NCBI GenBank assembly: GCA_016648135.1
Contig: JADDOH010001551.1
Coordinates: 50,950-114,949 of the forward strand
Direction: 5' to 3'
Length of the DNA: 64,000 bases
From: Agrypnia vestita
Lineage: Eukaryota > Arthropoda > Insecta > Trichoptera > Phryganeidae
Both the position numbers and the translations under genes were made by a program. Positions 33,111 through 43,950 of this stretch are shown in pieces; within the stretch, counting starts at the first letter, position 1; each line of letters begins with the position of its first letter. Below the pieces are notes generated by a model. It worked only from the letters and a program-made list of their open reading frames with translations, had not been told where the DNA came from and searched no databases.

Positions 33111-34357
33111 TGTTAGAAAAATCGGCTCTAACTAATAAAACAGGTAAAAATTACCTAAAATATTATTCTACTAACAGCATCAATGAACACGGGTAATGCG
33201 TGTCCAAAAACAGTGAGGACGGCAGTACCTGTCTGGAGACCATGAAAATAGGCTGAAATACGTACTCTAATACTCTGCTACTACATAAAATTTACATATA
33301 TAGATACCAATTATCCAAATGTATTGATTAAAAACAAATAAAAATAACTTCGAAAGGCAAAATAACCAAAATGAGAAACTCTATCTTTTTCATAAAAACA
33401 TATTATTTCAATGAAATTCTTTCCATATTTATATTGCACTAATATTGCACGTTACGTGCACTATTTTAATCACTTTTACTGTAAGAGAGTTAGTTGAAAT
33501 ATCTAAATTCTAGATAGGATAAATTAATTAATTAAACTTAAATTAAAAATTAAGTATACACATACGACGAGAAAAATATATCCTATAAGGATATACGCTG
33601 TCATTAATATTTGCGCTGGTATCGGTTGGTATTTATTTTATATTAATTCGTTCTCACAAGCAGCTCCAAACAAATGTCTACTGCCTGACAGTGAGATTAT
33701 CCTTATCAATCAAACCGACCATAAAACTTCTTTATCTATTTAATTATTAACGCATACATTTTTATCCATCCCCATCCCATAATATCGCCCTTTCTGCCTC
33801 TTGTCCCCTTTAGAAATCATTAAACTGTTTGCTTTTCATTTTATTTCATATACATTATTACTTGTTATTAATTCATTCCTATTTATTTTCACTTGTGAAT
33901 GGAAATTGGCTCAATTATTTTCTATTTCTAATTTTATTGTTCAACTACCAACAAGATATTTAATTTCCAAATAAAGTAAAAAAATATCTATTTTTTACAA
34001 TTTAGTAACCAAAATATCTCCAGACATGTTTTATAAAAAAATATTTATGTCTAACGCAGGTTGTGCTATACATAAAAATATTTTTATGTTTATCGCGCCT
34101 TGCGGCGCGTTTGACGCAGTATTTGAACGGCAGCAAAGATTTAATTTATTTAAATTTCAGATAAGCCCAAGCGAACAATGCGGTACTGTGCCAAAGGTAG
34201 TGTATCTACCTAATTTAGCTTAGCGGTATTATGTGGGGAGCAGATCCGTTTTGTTTGGAGGGGACTTTACGATTTCTATAAAACATAAAGCCCATTTTCC
34301 TCATGCACTCTGCATGTTGTGTGAAAAATGTTAATACTTTTTTGAAATCATTTTAAA
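33111..34357. other. A+T-rich DNA, no gene recognised
   Basis: A short + frame at 33183 (MNTGNACPKTVRTAVPVW) looks protein-like but stops after 20 codons. Nothing supports it as an exon. Confidence 0.45.
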
Positions 34358-34603
34358 CTAGCCGTACACCCGTGAAAAATCACTAAACATGACATGGTTC
34401 GCGTATATATAGTATATTCTTTGCTAAGCCCTAGTATATATAGTATATTTTTGACGGTCTACGGAGAGGCGGTGGTAACGATGTCGCTGGTTCGCGCCCT
34501 ACGACATTAATTTAGTTTTTTTTAGCCGTGAATTTGAACGAAATTATTAACGTTACAGGAAGTAACGGAAAAACAGACAGACAACGAAATGATTATGTTT
34601 GAT
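34358..34603 (+). mobile_element. SINE family S copy
   Basis: Head ctagccgtacacccgtgaaa, then gctaagccctagtatatata, ggcggtggtaacgatgtcgc, a truncated tRNA-like middle (ctggttcgcgccc), agccgtgaatttgaacgaaa, and the tail gacagacaacgaaatgatta. Matches 2357-2617 with an internal deletion. Confidence 0.65.
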
Positions 34604-34799
34604 TTTTACAAAATTTGCACAGCTGCAAAGATAACATGGTTATCATAATTTTGCATTATAAAATAAATTTACGGGAAATATACATCTTCATTCAAAACGT
34701 GTAGGGCCTTATTGAGTATATAGATCTTAGTTATACTCTCATTCGTTAATATATTCAATACTGGTGCAATACAGTTCAAGCACCCGTATTCACTTTCAT

Positions 34800-35267
34800 C
34801 GACATCTTCACCCCCTTGTCATAGTAGAGTCGGGGCCCCAAAGACTCGCCAAAGTCCTTTCATATCCCCCTGTCTTGCGTTGCTTCCGCATGAGTCAACC
34901 AGTCCAGCTGTATTGTTTTCAAACACATTTTTTGTTGCTTCTCCCAGCTTAATCTGGGGCGACTCACCAGCCGTCTTCCTTTTGGGATTGCCAAGAGGAT
35001 TCTTCTTGGTATTCGTTCCATTGGCATTCTTAACATATGTCCAAGCCACCTCATTTGTGATTTTTCTATGTGTAGGAGTAGGGGCTCCGTGCCGAGTGTG
35101 TGCCTTATGTCGGCACTTCTCATGATGCCCATCAGTGTGACTCCCGCTACCCCCCTTAAAAAACTCATCACGGCAACCTGGATCCATCCCCCTACTCTCT
35201 CCGTCGAAATAAAAATTTGATAGCCATATATTAGGGTAAATCTGTACACTGGGCTATTTGTTGCCAT
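34800..35267 (-). pseudogene. Non-LTR retrotransposon ORF C-terminal fragment
   Basis: A 135-codon minus frame contains SADIRHTLGTEPLLLHIEKS, QMRWLGHMLRMPMERIPRRI and SRPRLSWEKQQK. This is the classic run after the reverse transcriptase of insect non-LTR elements (IE-x-S-x-x-RW-x-GH-x-x-RM). It lacks the RT domain itself and any start context, so it is a 5'-truncated copy, the usual state. Homologous fragments lie at 25318-25553 and 30761-30960. A second minus frame (34819-35187) and a + frame (34880-35125) are shadows. Confidence 0.85.
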
Positions 35268-35476
35268 ATTCGACCCACATGCTGGACAATGTCATCTGTC
35301 CACCTTTTTGTGGTCTCGCTACTATTCTTTTATTGTTCCAGGGTCTCCATTTTAAGATTTTCGCCACTGTCCTGTCTCCCTACCTATTGCCATTTATGTT
35401 TTGTTATTCTTTCTGCTATGTTGATAACCTTTGTTCGGCGTCTAATCTCCTCATTTGTATTTTTGTCAGATTATTA
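35268..35476 (-). pseudogene. Second non-LTR ORF fragment, different family
   Basis: On minus, EEIRRRTKVINIAERITKHK, then WQ, a stop, and after a frameshift SETTKRWTDDIVQHVGR. These match the RRRT-x-V-x-x-IA-x-R-x-x-x-x-KWQ ... RWTDDI pattern common in another group of insect non-LTR elements. It directly abuts the fragment at 34800-35267, so one inserted beside or into the other. Two + ORFs here (35258-35498) are shadows. Confidence 0.7.
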
Positions 35477-36953
35477 TGATTTATTGAATTCTGAATAATA
35501 CGATAGTAATAATAATTATTATTGTCACATCTCAAACCACGGACCTCCAATTCTATCGTCCCGGCGGCATTTAAAATATTTTTTCGTTAATTTGATTATT
35601 TCTGTATGCCATTTCGAATTGATTAATAAAAATTGTTTAATAATAATAATTTATTAAATGATTTTCAGTCAACTACTCCGAAAATTCTTAGTCTAGCTTT
35701 ATAATTTATTATTGGCCAATGAAACGTGTTAGAACCTGTCACGTTCGTGGTTACCCGGGGATCTTTTGGAGATGTGGTGAAAGCGCGACTAACGCAATAT
35801 CAGTCTACAAGAAGTAAACGAGTTAAATATGATTCCGCTGTTTAAACTGGATTACTATAGCTATACTAATTCCTGTATGTCAGTATCGGAATACAGCACG
35901 ATTATACTACCGTCTATGCGAGCACATGCGCCTAGAATAAGGGGCGTTCGGATTCTACTTCCGACTTATAATGGAAACGTGGTACCCATATTGCGCAACA
36001 CTTCGTAATATCTACGTTTAGCTAGTTTTACGATGTAGCGGCCAGTTGATTCTTGCCGAACCTGTTCACAGTTATATTGGGAGGAATATTTCGTTATTAA
36101 TTAACAATTACAACACTTGAAGCGAAACTTCTTTATCGAATTTACATACGTGTATATATATATACAGAGCCTCGGGATTAGTTTAGCTGGGAGTATTATT
36201 TCTTTTGTGAAAACCCGTGATTTTAGTATATGTAATTATGATTCCTTCGTATGCAATATTCAACAAACATAATATTAACTTTGATTTTTCCCCACGGATT
36301 CACATCCGTATGGGGGTTCCAGCCCCTCATGACTCGCTGGGACCCGATGGCTAACATCCTGCTTAAAGTTTTAGCCTCTCACTCTGTCTAGAATTAACCC
36401 AATCCCGTGACTGTGATCTAAAGCTGGAGCGATCCCTGGAGGTTCTCTCTTCTAGGCGACGCACATCAGGAAAGACTCCCACGTCTGGTGTTGAATTATC
36501 ATGAATAAATCCCACGATGTAGTCGTATCGACACAAGATATTATTAGATGTATTGCTTGTGTAGATAGCTGATGTGACTGGAAAAACCCATCTCTTTCAG
36601 AGTGCGTCAATCAGATTCAGGCTAGCATTGCCAAGTAGTTGATGATGCTTATCCAAAAGGTTGATCGATAGATATTGAAGTGAAAATAATCCTGTATGAT
36701 GCTTGCAGCTGGTGGTGAAATTCATGATGTGCGTGTTTTTTCCAAGAGGAAGAACCCCGAGAAGTCTCTTTATACAGCCTTTGTATAGCAAAAAGGATGA
36801 TGAATGATGATGAGGTTGTTAGTAACTTCCTATCCCGATCTTGAATGTCTTGTACAGGACAAAGACTGTAATTGCAGGGGTCGATTCGCCAAATTTCACT
36901 TGGCTGGCTTCGATACCAGGAGCAGATTGGTGAGAAGGTTGAAGAAATAAAAC
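35477..36953. other. Mixed DNA, part likely decayed transposon
   Basis: 35930-36070 and 36290-36560 are less A+T-rich (ggggttccagcccctcatga, cgatccctggaggttctctc, cgacgcacatcaggaaagac). No frame was recognised; the 64-codon minus ORF at 36597-36791 has no known motif. A purine-rich gatgatgaatgatgatgagg lies at 36797-36816. Confidence 0.4.
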
Positions 36954-37156
36954 TGTTTAAAAATTTGATGCTGGACCGAAGAGCGAGGTAGAAGAAACAC
37001 GAAGAGACTGCCTTTGTTTTTCGAGTCCAGCCTTTTTATTCAATTTAATACGTTAGACCCAGCGTGCGTCAGCCAATCAGCGCATCGCTCATGTATACGG
37101 CGCCCCGCGCTCGGTTGAACGTGATACACGCTGGGTCAGATACAACATTTTTTACA
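36954..37156 (-). repeat. Possible solo LTR (203 bp)
   Basis: Read on minus it starts TGTAAAAAATGTTGTATC and ends TCAAATTTTTAAACA, i.e. TG...CA. In order it has an inverted CCAAT-like site (ctgattggctgacg), a TATA-like tattaaat, AATAAA (ttgaataaaaagg) and a pyrimidine-rich tail (gtctcttcgtgtttcttcta). Within it GACCCAGCGTG and CACGCTGGGTC form an inverted pair. Downstream, ctcctggtatcgaagcc begins TGG like a primer-binding site. No partner LTR or pol gene was found. Confidence 0.3.
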
Positions 37157-37867
37157 GAAAAAGGCCCTCATTAGGGCCCCCAAATATATTCATTTTTATT
37201 ATATTATGTTTTCATACTTAAGTATATAACAGATAAGATTACATAAAAGATACATGAAACATTGAAATTTTATCATTATAAATTATACTGGCTGCAGCTT
37301 TACTTATATGAAGGGCGTTCTTGATTTGTTCCTGTTTGAAACACCGTATGAAGGTCCATACAAAAGGTTTGGCTGATGTACGGCTATCTGCTTCGCGTAA
37401 GTGGAACTTTCTTCAGCTTTCAAAATCAGAATCTGCATTCGCCAAACCGTGGGGCGTACGAGACATAAGTTTCTTCCCTTCGAGATGTTTGAGGTGAGAG
37501 GTCACCTACAAAGCCTTCGGAGTACCCCGTCTTAATTGACTAACCCATTTTTCAGGGTAGAGACGTGCATTGTAATCCTACCTAGCTCAATTCGAATAGT
37601 ATCAGATGCCTTGTCCACCCCAGGACTAGAGAAAGCAAACCCCGCTGTTTGAATCCCCATTCCGACAAATTATGAGAAGTCGCTTGCCTAAGTATTAATA
37701 ATCTGCCGTGCGTAGTAAAGGTTCCACCTGTACCTGGGCGCAAGCTAGATATTGCACTATAATAACGCGTTATCAGATAACGTACTATATTGGTTAATGA
37801 GAATGATTGATATATGGAAATCGTGGCGTATTTTAGTTCGGTCCATTCCTATAATAAGTTAATATTA
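37157..37867. other. G+C-richer unassigned sequence
   Basis: 37300-37760 is notably less A+T-rich than its surroundings (gccaaaccgtggggcgtacg, ccttcggagtaccccgtctt, gtccaccccaggactagaga), but every frame has stops. It may be the decayed body of the retroelement whose LTR is proposed at 36954-37156. Confidence 0.35.
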
Positions 37868-39142
37868 GGTCCTTACATATGAAATTGGCGTTTAGTATGG
37901 GAGGAACATAAAGCCGATTTTTTTTTATTATAATATATTTATTTAATCAAAGTATGTACCATTGCTATCTATGCACTTTTGCCATCTCATAGGTAGTTCA
38001 TCGATCCTTTTACTAAAAAAACCATTCGGACGGGAATCAATAAAATCTTTGAAGGCGGTTTGGACTGCCCCATCGGAGTTGAATTTTTTCCTTTGCAAGA
38101 AGTTATCCAAATTTCGAAAAAAATGGTAATCTGTTGGGGCAAGGTCCGGAGACTACGGTGGATGTCTTAGACATTCCAATTGAAGCTTTTCTAATTTGGC
38201 AGCCGTCTGTTGTGCAGTGTGTGGTCTAGCGTTATCATGAAGCAGCAGTGGCCTAGAGCGATTAACCAGCCTCGGACGTTTAGCAGCTAGCTTTTCCATC
38301 ATTGCAGTTGCTGACAATAGACATCTGCCGCAATCGTCTGGCCAGATTTAGAAAGCTGTAGTGAACAACACCAGCACTAGTCCACCAAACGCTCATAAGT
38401 AACCTTTTTGGAGTCAATTTTCGCTTGGGGCATGGTTTGGCTGGTTCGGCAGGGTTCAATCATTGCGATGAGCGCTTACGATTATCGTACAGGATCCACT
38501 TTTTATCACAGGTAATGATTCGATTTAAAATCCCTTCATTATTGTGCCGGTTGAGTAATGCAATGCAGCAGTCAACGCGCGTTTGTTGATTTGCTTCACT
38601 CAATTCGTGAGGTACCCACCTTTCAAGCTTTTTCACCTTAACAATTTGCTTCAAGTGGATTAAAACAGTTTTATCACTAACACCGCAGCCTGCAGCTAAC
38701 TCGGATGTGGTTTGCGATGGATCCGCTTCCACAATAGCCTTCAATTCTTCATTATCAACTTTGGTCTCCGGCCGTCCACGGGGCTTGTTCTGCAGGTCGA
38801 AATTTCCAGAACGAAAACGTTGGAACCAAAAACGCACTGTGTTTTCTTTTGCGGCACCGTCGCCATACACATCATTAATCCTTCGAGCCGTTTCTGCAGC
38901 ACTGGTGCCACGGTGGAACTTGTACTCGTAAATAACGCGATATTTCAAGTTTTTCATTTTGTAAACTGAGTGACGCAAAGAAAAAAACAATTGAGGAAAA
39001 AACAAATGAACTATAATTTTCAAAACACAAATACATGAGTAAATAGCTGTATAAATTTGGATTTGGAATTCCTAACCAAAGAGAAGATATTTGAGATCAA
39101 ATTTGCCAGTACGGCAAAACGCCAATTTCATATGTAAGGACC
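37868..39142 (-). mobile_element. mariner element, copy 2 (1275 bp)
   Basis: Both ends are ggtccttacatatgaaattg (outward), flanked by TA on each side (37866-37867 and 39143-39144). Collinear with copies 1 and 3. It sits between the G+C-richer patches at 37.3-37.8 and 39.2-39.4 kb. Confidence 0.95.
37943..38957 (-). pseudogene. mariner transposase, copy 2, dead
   Basis: The frame is intact from MKNLKYRVIYEYKFHRG (ATG at 38957) through both helix-turn-helix regions and WVPHEL to the first catalytic region (CDKKW, where the intact copy has CDEKW). It then stops where Trp has become TGA (RKRSSQ-stop, 38460). Downstream there are further lesions: a small deletion near 38304, a 1-bp deletion near 38350, and a TAG replacing Tyr of the YSPDLAP motif near 38155. 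Several independent disruptions show it is older or longer dead than copy 1. Confidence 0.93.
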
Positions 39143-39144
39143 TA

Positions 39145-39723
39145 ATATTTGGAAACAGATAACGAACGAATGAATCTCCTATTTTTGGAACGAGCTCGAC
39201 AGGCCTCGTGACTCGAAACTATCTTTCTGATTGGTCCAAAACCGAGCTATCTGATTCGTCCTCCCGTTCGCCGATGGCCGAGGTTGATCGACACAGTCTT
39301 CCTATTGGCTGGATCTGTCGGCGGTCTCCGGACAGCTCTACGCGTCTGAAGCCTTGGTCGAGTTCGTTGGTTATTTACTTACTACCGTCAACTCTTGGAA
39401 AATAAAAATGTTGCGTGTATTCTAGGAACCTCTGAAATTGAAATACTAAAGCCTAAATAATTTTAATACTACCCACGTCTGTCGCACACCATGTTAGGAA
39501 AAAACATGCATAGCTGAGTATTAGAGATTTGTTAACCCGTTAAATGCGAATCATTTTATTCCGAAAATAGCAGATATATATTTTAATATAATATTTTTCT
39601 TAGTGTCGATTTAAATAAGTCCATTCTATCGCAGTAGGAATAGATATAAAGTATTCTACATTTCTGAGAAGCTCAATTTCTTATGGTGATAGTAGGTTTA
39701 AAATGCAAATTTTTTTTTTTTAA
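39145..39723. other. CpG-rich patch at 39180-39370, otherwise A+T-rich
   Basis: The patch holds two inverted CCAAT-type motifs (tgattggtcc, ctattggctgg) and many CpG (cgttcgccgatggccgaggt). It is followed by aaaataaaaatg. It resembles promoter or LTR sequence, but no boundaries or frame were found; the 65-codon + ORF is not convincing. Confidence 0.35.
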
Positions 39724-39727
39724 TTAA

Positions 39728-39753
39728 CTAACCTAACCAAACCTAACCTAACT
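39728..39753 (-). repeat. Short CCTAA telomere-like tract
   Basis: ctaacctaaccaa followed by acctaacctaact gives about five near-perfect CCTAA units. TTAGG/CCTAA is the canonical insect telomere repeat. An interstitial relic or chance; see finding. Confidence 0.55.
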
Positions 39754-39856
39754 CAACATTCTCATTCTTTTACCGATATTTAAACAAAAAAAGATCGTGC
39801 GTGTACTCATGTACGTGCGGTAGAAGTTATGCTACTACAAACAAAAAAAACGTCGA

Positions 39857-40267
39857 AACATTCGTGAACTCGCATGTAAACAAAATCTGACAGCTTACAA
39901 GAATTCAATGTTATGTCGTTATTGAGACGTTGTTCCTTTTCAAAAAACGTGCGCATTTTCTAAAAAAGTCTAAGTGCTTTTACCCACTTTCATGTTTTAT
40001 CGATTTTCGGCCTAAAACGTATTCAAAAGTTTCGAAACTATACAATTTCGTCAGCTACATTGAATATCGAATGAATGAATGTGTTTTTTGTTTTGAAAAC
40101 GAATATCTGACAATTACGTTATTATGGCAACAAATAATTTCTCTAATATCACTTTTAATCGTTTTGGCGTGGTGACAAACAAACAAATCTTAAACGATCT
40201 AAACATTCGTGAACTCGTGTATAAACAATATCTGACAGCTGACAAGAATTCAATATGGCGTCGTTAG
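39857..40267 (+). repeat. Direct repeat pair of ~67 bp
   Basis: aaacattcgtgaactcg, then g/cataaacaa, atctgacagct, acaagaattcaat and gtcgtta occur at 39857-39923 and again at 40201-40267, with about 90% identity by eye. The 277 bp between them hold an 81-codon + ORF (39930-40175) with no recognised motif. The second copy runs into aatatggcgtcgttag. Confidence 0.65.
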
Positions 40268-40945
40268 TTCTGGTATCGCATTTTCGCTAGATGTTTCGCT
40301 GCTACATGTTCCATTACATGCTCCGCTGTTACATATTTCGCTACATTGTGCATTCGCAACTTCCGTTACAATAAACTATTTACCTTGAATACGCTAAAAG
40401 AAGTATAACTTTAAAATTTTCGTATTTATATCATTCGGATAACAAAACATTATTTCAAAACATAGATTTTTTCTGTATGTCTTTCTAATTGTTACATATT
40501 AATTGTTGTATATTATGCGTAAGTAAAAACATACGATTTATACAAATATTTAATGTAAAATTCGGTTAAAAATGCTTTATTCAACTCATTTGTGAGCAAC
40601 AGCTCCTAAGACGTTCACAGACAGTCATGTTTTAATATTTTCTCCACTGTTCTGCTTCAAAATTATTATATTTATTGAACTTCTATTCTTAGGTGTAGTA
40701 GTTATTTCAATTCAAAGTGAATATTTATGTATGAACCTACATTCTACACTTCTGTAAAATTAATATTGATAATTATCGTCTTATTTAGACAACTTATGTT
40801 ATCTTGTTAATGTAATCACAAGAATATGGTCAAATGGTATTATAAAAATAAAAATAAAACTCACCGTATTTTGAAAGGAAATTGGTAATTTTCATTCAAT
40901 TTATAAATCAAATAAAATTATCTTAAAATATTCTTTCTTTTTTAA
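40268..40945. other. A+T-rich DNA, no gene recognised
   Basis: At 40288-40350 a short imperfect repeat of ttcgctgctacatgttcc / ctccgctgttacatatttcg is visible. Nothing else. Confidence 0.5.
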
Positions 40946-41083
40946 ATTTTGCAAAAACTTCATTACCGAATTCTCAAGAATTTTAAAAGACTGCTAGACA
41001 CTCCGGGAATCCTGCAATACGGTGACGCAGCAGTCCCTGTCCAACCCGGGACCGGAGAATATGTTGACACAGCAGGCACATAA
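40946..41083 (+). CDS. Candidate terminal exon, product unknown
   Basis: A + frame open for 45 codons ends at TAA (41081-41083). Its second half is G+C-rich and protein-like: KRLLDTPGILQYGDAAVPVQ, then PGTGEYVDTAGT. The true 5' splice junction would be at an AG within 40975-40990 (for example ttctcaag or aaaag). No ATG precedes it. I do not recognise the protein. A decayed transposon is the alternative. Confidence 0.35.
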   Translation: MLQKLHYRILKNFKRLLDTPGILQYGDAAVPVQPGTGEYVDTAGT

Positions 41084-43788
41084 TAAGAGAATTTATTTAA
41101 GGTATTAAGTTTTATATATTATTGAATGAAATGATAATTAGGGCTTCCATTCTGAATAATGTACTTAGTTGACTATTTCTAATTAAATAATATATTTTTA
41201 TATAAAAAAAATTTAACATAGGTAATAATTTAATTTTTAATATAATATGTTTGTTTTTAATAATCATGATAATGACCATAATATTGGCTTTGTTGGAGAG
41301 ATAATTTTATGCCATTAGTGTTTAATTATGATAATAACGATACCATGATTTTCGCATAAATTTGCACAATTTGTAGGCGTTGCTCTGGCTTAAGTCTATT
41401 CATGGTGAAATGGAAAACTTTATGAAATGGAAAATTTTCAAACCAAACTGAGTGGAAACATTTGTATTTCGACTCAGCCAATTTGACAGCAGACAGCTGC
41501 AATCAGTTGTCAGGTGTGAAATTGACTGTTGCTGGAAAAAGTGCTAATTTGAAAAACAAACGTCTAAAAAAATTACCCTATATTTAAACACAATTATCTT
41601 CGAGATTTAATTTAAAGTGCCTTGAATAAAAAAATCTATATTTGCTACTAATGTGCACATAAATAAATAAATAAATAATTCAGGACATTACTTAATTAAA
41701 ATAATTATGATAAAATTATAATGTATTTTAATAGGATTTAAAAATTCTTGGTATCATAATAAAATAAAATCTTGTGTAGATTACAACACCGTGCGATGGA
41801 GCGCAAAATGATTCTGTCTCGTATAAAACTTTATTTTTAGCTCTTTGGAATACACCTGGGAGCAATTCGATCATCAAACCACCCAACTTGCTTACATTTC
41901 CTTCAGTCTATTTCTGCGGCAAGTGCACTGAATAATAATTCACCGTTAAACAAATAATCGTAGTGGATTTATTTACATTTACAAGCGTAATGTTTTTACT
42001 ATGAAACTAGTTAAACATAATTAACCATATGACTTGTCGTCTTCTGCCCACATTCATCTGCTTTATAATAAAAGGTCCTCGTAATGGCCGTCAATTATCT
42101 CGTATAAATCATTAATTTATTTGCTTAACACATTCTAAGCATATTTTAATTAATATAATATACTTACATAACGTGTATATACTTGTACAATAATTATAAA
42201 TTATATTACGATAGCATAAACGTTGAAGAATATATTAATGAATATATATGACAGAATTCATTTGTCACCATCCTAAGCGATAAATTTCAAAAATTAATTT
42301 CCCTTCTTTCAGATTATCTGTGCATGCTGAACGACAAACTACATTGAGTTTTCACTGCCTTGGGTACAGATAAGTGGCTAGTTCCCCAGAAGTAATTAAT
42401 CTTAAGAACCATTTATGTTTTTGTTAAGAACCTTTTAGGTAGATTTTAAAATGTTTATCCAGAAGTAGGTGTGCCCATATAAATGGGAAATAACGGATTT
42501 CGTAGATGCGATAACTCTCGTTTTTCCTATCAGATTTCTATCAATTTTCTCTGAAAAGTTCACGTGGTAGATAAATTGGTGTAGTTCATCAACTAGATTG
42601 ATTCGATTTCTTGTTTCAAAATGGCGGCTGTTCATAAACTTTAAATTCGTGACTCGGTTAATATAGACGAAATGTAATTATCTGTGCTCGTAGCCATCGG
42701 AGCACATTCGATCAACTCGAATTCTACCAGAAGTAAATCGCCGCGAAATACCGTGTATTTTAATGGTAAACTAGAAGTAAAAATAAATGTGTTAGACTAG
42801 CCACAATAGTGGAGGGACATTCCTAAATAGGACCAGCCCAGAAGCGCTAACGAAGTAGTCGGAAGTTGGAAGTAAGCCTTGCATACTCCTTTTGGAAATC
42901 CTATCGATTTGTTCCGCTATCACCGACGTGCCGTGCAACATCCTTTACATATAATTTGACTGAAACAGATGACATGTAATTCTCACAGCCAGTTCCGGTA
43001 GGTTTTTTTTTATTGTCTTTCCTTCGGCTTCCAAAACAAGGTCTTAGAATCTATAATATTTGAGTGTACCATTCCTTCTGTTAATATGTCCATCGTCTGT
43101 TCTCTGTTTTACTCCTAAATTAATTGCAATGAACACAAGTGATTATCTCTTGTTCTTACAAAACAGGTGGCGTACCCATAAAATAGTAAGAAAAGCAAGT
43201 AAGTTGAGTTTTTTTGAGTGCCAACGTATCTCTTTCTCTCTCTACCTCCCAAACTCTTATGATTCCAGGAACTTTGAGAGATGGTTTATTATCATGCTAT
43301 CTCACTTCACTAATTTAAGTGACAAAATATAATCGACGCCAAAGCGATGGAGAAACAAAAGTATTTTGTTTCAATTACAAACTATTTACGTCGTTTCATA
43401 TCCTTATTACTTCTTACTGCTTGTTACTTCTCTGCTGATGCTTATTCTATGTTTATTATTACATATTATTGTTTCTATAACATTAAAATATTTGACATAT
43501 AATAGAATACGACCAGGAATAAATTATTATAAACTTTATGGTATATTGAATTAAATTATCATCGAATACGGAAGTAGTTATTGGATATTTGAGTAGCCAA
43601 AGCTCAGCTTTTGAATTTAATAAAGGAAACGTCCAGAAAGCAATATTTTTTCATATCATTTCAATCATACCAAATAATTTTCTAGCCGCTTGTTGCTCTT
43701 TTGTAACTATAAAGTATTTGACGCCCTGTCATTACGACATTGATTCAACCCTTGAGAGACGTCGCAGTAAAGTCCGCCGACGTAACTA
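41084..43788. other. A+T-rich DNA, possible conserved non-coding patches
   Basis: No gene recognised. 41780-41960 and 42040-42125 are more complex. The latter (ataataaaaggtcctcgtaa, tggccgtcaattatctcgta, then aatcattaatttattt) has several TAAT homeodomain cores. A (AAAT)n run is at 41660. The several 60-90-codon ORFs at 42435-43789 carry no motif. Confidence 0.4.
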
Positions 43789-43950
43789 GTACATATTGCA
43801 CACTGGCGACCTCTATTGTAGAAGAAGTGAACACTCCACATCAAAGTGCATACAATTTACGCACGCGAAAGCAGTAATCAGTCCGACCTCAACCTCCGCG
43901 GGTAAGGGTCGTCCTCCTGATGACGTTGAATAAGCATTCAACGAAACTTC
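43789..43950 (+). other. CpG-rich coding-like segment ending in a CTGATGA module
   Basis: A + frame opens after a TAG at 43786 and runs YILHTGDLYCRRSEHSTSKC, then IQFTHAKAVISPTSTSA, to a donor-like GCGG|GTAAGG. On minus, an equally plausible frame ends in AFACVNCMHFDVECSLLLQ. At 43918-43950, CTGATGAC-GTTGAAT-aagc-ATTCAAC-GAAAC is a stem-loop of the same plan as the family H and F repeats. Probably transposon-derived. Confidence 0.35.
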
